The position numbers and the translations under genes are program-made. This document shows positions 62,165 through 64,000 of a DNA stretch of 64,000 nt, in pieces. The stretch's first letter is position 1. The number at the start of each line of letters is the position of its first letter. Where the stretch lies: positions 992,001 to 1,056,000 of the forward strand of contig JAUILN010000001.1 of assembly GCA_030432695.1 (NCBI GenBank), given 5' to 3'. Origin of the DNA: a bacterium (GTDB taxonomy: Bacteria; Planctomycetota; UBA1135; UBA2386). Below the pieces are notes generated by a model, which was not told where the DNA came from, did no database searches, and saw only the letters and a program-made list of their open reading frames with translations.

Positions 62165-64000
62165 TCAGTCGCGCTTCGGCAGCGGCCTGAGCCCGATGGC
62201 CCGCGCCAGGAATGCGAAGCGGTCGACCGCCTCGTCGACCAGCAGCGACTTGGGCTTGCCGGCACCATGGCCGGCGGCCCGGCTGACCCGCAGCAGGATC
62301 GGCGCGTCGCCGCCCTGCGCCGCCTGCAGAGCTGCGGCGAACTTGTAGCTGTGCACCGGCACGACGCGGTCGTCGTGGTCGCCGGTGAACAGCATCGTCG
62401 CCGGATAGCGCGTGCCTTCGACCACGTTGTGCAGCGGTGAGTAGGCCAGCAGGTGCGGGAACATCGTCGCGTCGTCGGCCGAGCCGTACTCCGGCGCCCA
62501 CGCCGCACCGATCGTGAACAGGTGGTAGCGCAACATGTCGAGCACCCCCACCTCCGGCAGCGCGGCCCCGAACAGCTCCGGCGCCTGGGTGATCGCCGCG
62601 CCGACCAGTAGCCCGCCGTTGCTCCGCCCGCGGATCGCGAGCTGTTCGGGGCTGGTGTAGCCCTGGTCGATCAGGAAGCGCGCCGCCGCCAGGAAGTCGT
62701 CGAACACGTTCTGCTTCCGGTCGAGCATGCCGGCCTCGTGCCACTCGCGGCCGAACTCGCCGCCGCCGCGCAGCACCGCCTGCACGTACAACGCTCCGGA
62801 TTCGCACAGCGCGATGTGCTCGGGCGTGAAGCGCGGCGTGATCGGGATGTCGAAGCCGCCGTAGCCGTACAGCACGGTCGGTCGCGGACGGTCGTTGGTG
62901 AAGCCGGCCGGGCCCAGCACGAACAGCCGCACCGGCGTGCCGTCGGGGCTCGTGCACTCGAGCGTGCCGGTCTCGAAGTCGGCGGGATCGAAGGCCAACT
63001 CCGGCAGGCGCGCCGGCTCGCTCAGCCCGGTGCGCAGATCGCAGCGCCACACCCCCTGCGGACGGGTCATCGACTCGAAGCCGAACCAGAGGCGGTGGTC
63101 GCCCGGCTCGCCAGAGACCCCGGCGATCGAGCCCGGCTCCGGCAGGTTGACGGCGCCTTCCTCGCTGCCGTCGAGAGCGTGCCGCACCAGCACATGCCGG
63201 GCACCCTGCAGGCGCTGGAGGACGATGCCGTCCCCGGCCCGGAACCCGTCCCGCAGCGGGTGCTCCTGCTCGGCCACCAGCTCGCGACGCCGCTCGGGGT
63301 CGTGCAGGTTCACCGCCACCACGCGGCCCAATGCAGCGCCGTCGTCGGTGACGAAGAGCGCCTCGTCGTCGACGATCTCGATCAACCGCCACGACGCCTC
63401 GCCGTCGAACAGGAGCGCGCGGACACTCCACTCCTCCTCGCCGAGATCGACCACCGCGACCCGGTTGTCGCTCGCACTGCCCTCCCAGATGTCGATGACC
63501 AGCCAATGGCCATCGCGGGTCACGTACGGGCTGAACCCCCAGCCCGGCTGATCGGGCCGCTCGTAGACCACCTGGTCTTCGGCCTGCGCCGCGCCCAGCG
63601 CGTGGAAGCACAGCTGCGCATTGCTGTTGGCCAACGCGAACTCGTCGCCCACCGGCGGCTCGGGATAACGCTGGTAGAAGAAGCCCGAACCATCGGGATG
63701 CCACGCGACTCCGGCGAACTTCGACCAACGGATCAGGTCGGCGAGGTGCCGCCCGGTCTCGACCTCCATCACGCGCCACTCCATCCAGTCGGAGCCGTCG
63801 CGCTGTGAGGCCCAGGCCAGGAGCTTGCCGTCGGGCGACAGCTCCACCGGTCCGAGGGCCAGCGTGCCGCTCGGGCTCAGCGGATTCGGGTCGAGCAGCA
63901 CCCGCCCCTCGCCATCCGGCTGGTCGGCGACCATCAGCACCGGCTGGTTGCGCACCCCGTCGTCGTGCCGCCAGATCCAAACGCCGCCGCGCCCTCTCGG
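62165..64000 (-). CDS. Prolyl oligopeptidase-family peptidase (S9A), N-terminus outside window
   Basis: At least 611 residues, truncated on the right because the frame is still open at 64000. The last decoded residues, VWIWRHDDGVRNQPVLM, match the N-terminal region of the family, so perhaps 60-100 residues are missing. A seven-bladed propeller region is followed by the catalytic domain: PTVLYGYGGFDIP, QAVLRGGGEFGREWHEAGM, Ser in IRGRSNGGLLVGA, Asp in LFTGDHDDRVVPVHSYKF, and His in SRAAGHGAGKPKS. It cleaves proline-containing peptides. It converges with the fusion gene, with 12 bases between stops. Confidence 0.95.
   Translation of the reverse strand, partial: PRGRGGVWIWRHDDGVRNQPVLMVADQPDGEGRVLLDPNPLSPSGTLALGPVELSPDGKLLAWASQRDGSDWMEWRVMEVETGRHLADLIRWSKFAGVAWHPDGSGFFYQRYPEPPVGDEFALANSNAQLCFHALGAAQAEDQVVYERPDQPGWGFSPYVTRDGHWLVIDIWEGSASDNRVAVVDLGEEEWSVRALLFDGEASWRLIEIVDDEALFVTDDGAALGRVVAVNLHDPERRRELVAEQEHPLRDGFRAGDGIVLQRLQGARHVLVRHALDGSEEGAVNLPEPGSIAGVSGEPGDHRLWFGFESMTRPQGVWRCDLRTGLSEPARLPELAFDPADFETGTLECTSPDGTPVRLFVLGPAGFTNDRPRPTVLYGYGGFDIPITPRFTPEHIALCESGALYVQAVLRGGGEFGREWHEAGMLDRKQNVFDDFLAAARFLIDQGYTSPEQLAIRGRSNGGLLVGAAITQAPELFGAALPEVGVLDMLRYHLFTIGAAWAPEYGSADDATMFPHLLAYSPLHNVVEGTRYPATMLFTGDHDDRVVPVHSYKFAAALQAAQGGDAPILLRVSRAAGHGAGKPKSLLVDEAVDRFAFLARAIGLRPLPKRD

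Overview
The window looks like chromosomal DNA of a very GC-rich planctomycete, or a close relative in the same superphylum. This is an inference from gene content. It carries the planctomycete-type cytochrome/DUF1592 + DUF1552 gene pair, a secreted sulfatase, cytochrome-LRR remnants, secreted proteins sharing a planctomycete-style C-terminal domain, and a large glycogen locus. I saw no insertion sequences, integrases, CRISPR arrays or rRNA, no recognisable transcription regulator, and no stretch of clearly foreign base composition. Many genes lack a clear Shine-Dalgarno sequence. Start/stop overlaps of the ATGA, GTGA or TTGA type are frequent and were used to choose starts.

Layout. 0-8 kb: end of a cytochrome/LRR protein, two lipoproteins, purC-mtnA, a small basic protein, uppP, ald, and a tRNA-Val gene with a candidate promoter and a good terminator. 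8-18 kb: a leftward four-gene run (octaheme TPR cytochrome, membrane protein, secreted protein, App1-like phosphatase), divergent from the DUF1592 and DUF1552 genes. 18-25 kb: a queuosine-mannosyltransferase-like protein, a YkgJ-type cysteine-cluster protein, three thioredoxin-fold genes, and a zinc-ribbon/SPFH pair. 25-31 kb: phnA-phnY for phosphonate breakdown, a 37-base near-perfect palindrome, a sulfatase and glucokinase. 31-36 kb: pckA-pfk-fbaB-PPTase, each overlapping the next by four bases, then a DUF4388 protein. 37-39.6 kb: a secreted endonuclease I and an SGNH hydrolase.

39.6-50 kb is the most unusual part. Three related ATP-grasp ligases lie here, one of them coupled to glgA, together with a fourth, divergent ATP-grasp. 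The third and fourth sit in a compact rightward operon (44565-49933) with a peptidase-S51-like protein and two alpha/beta-hydrolases. I do not recognise the pathway. 50-52.6 kb holds two adjacent paralogous pilus-like (PilX-style) proteins. 52.7-62.2 kb is a glycogen locus: glgC, divergent from a debranching enzyme, a GH57 amylase and a 1436-residue fusion of a GT3 glycogen synthase to an alpha-glucan phosphorylase. A prolyl oligopeptidase runs off the right edge.

Taken together, central carbon genes (glk, pfk, fbaB, pckA), glycogen synthesis and breakdown, and the unknown ATP-grasp/hydrolase operon are gathered within about 32 kb. This suggests, but does not prove, that the unknown operon serves a storage or cell-surface polymer.
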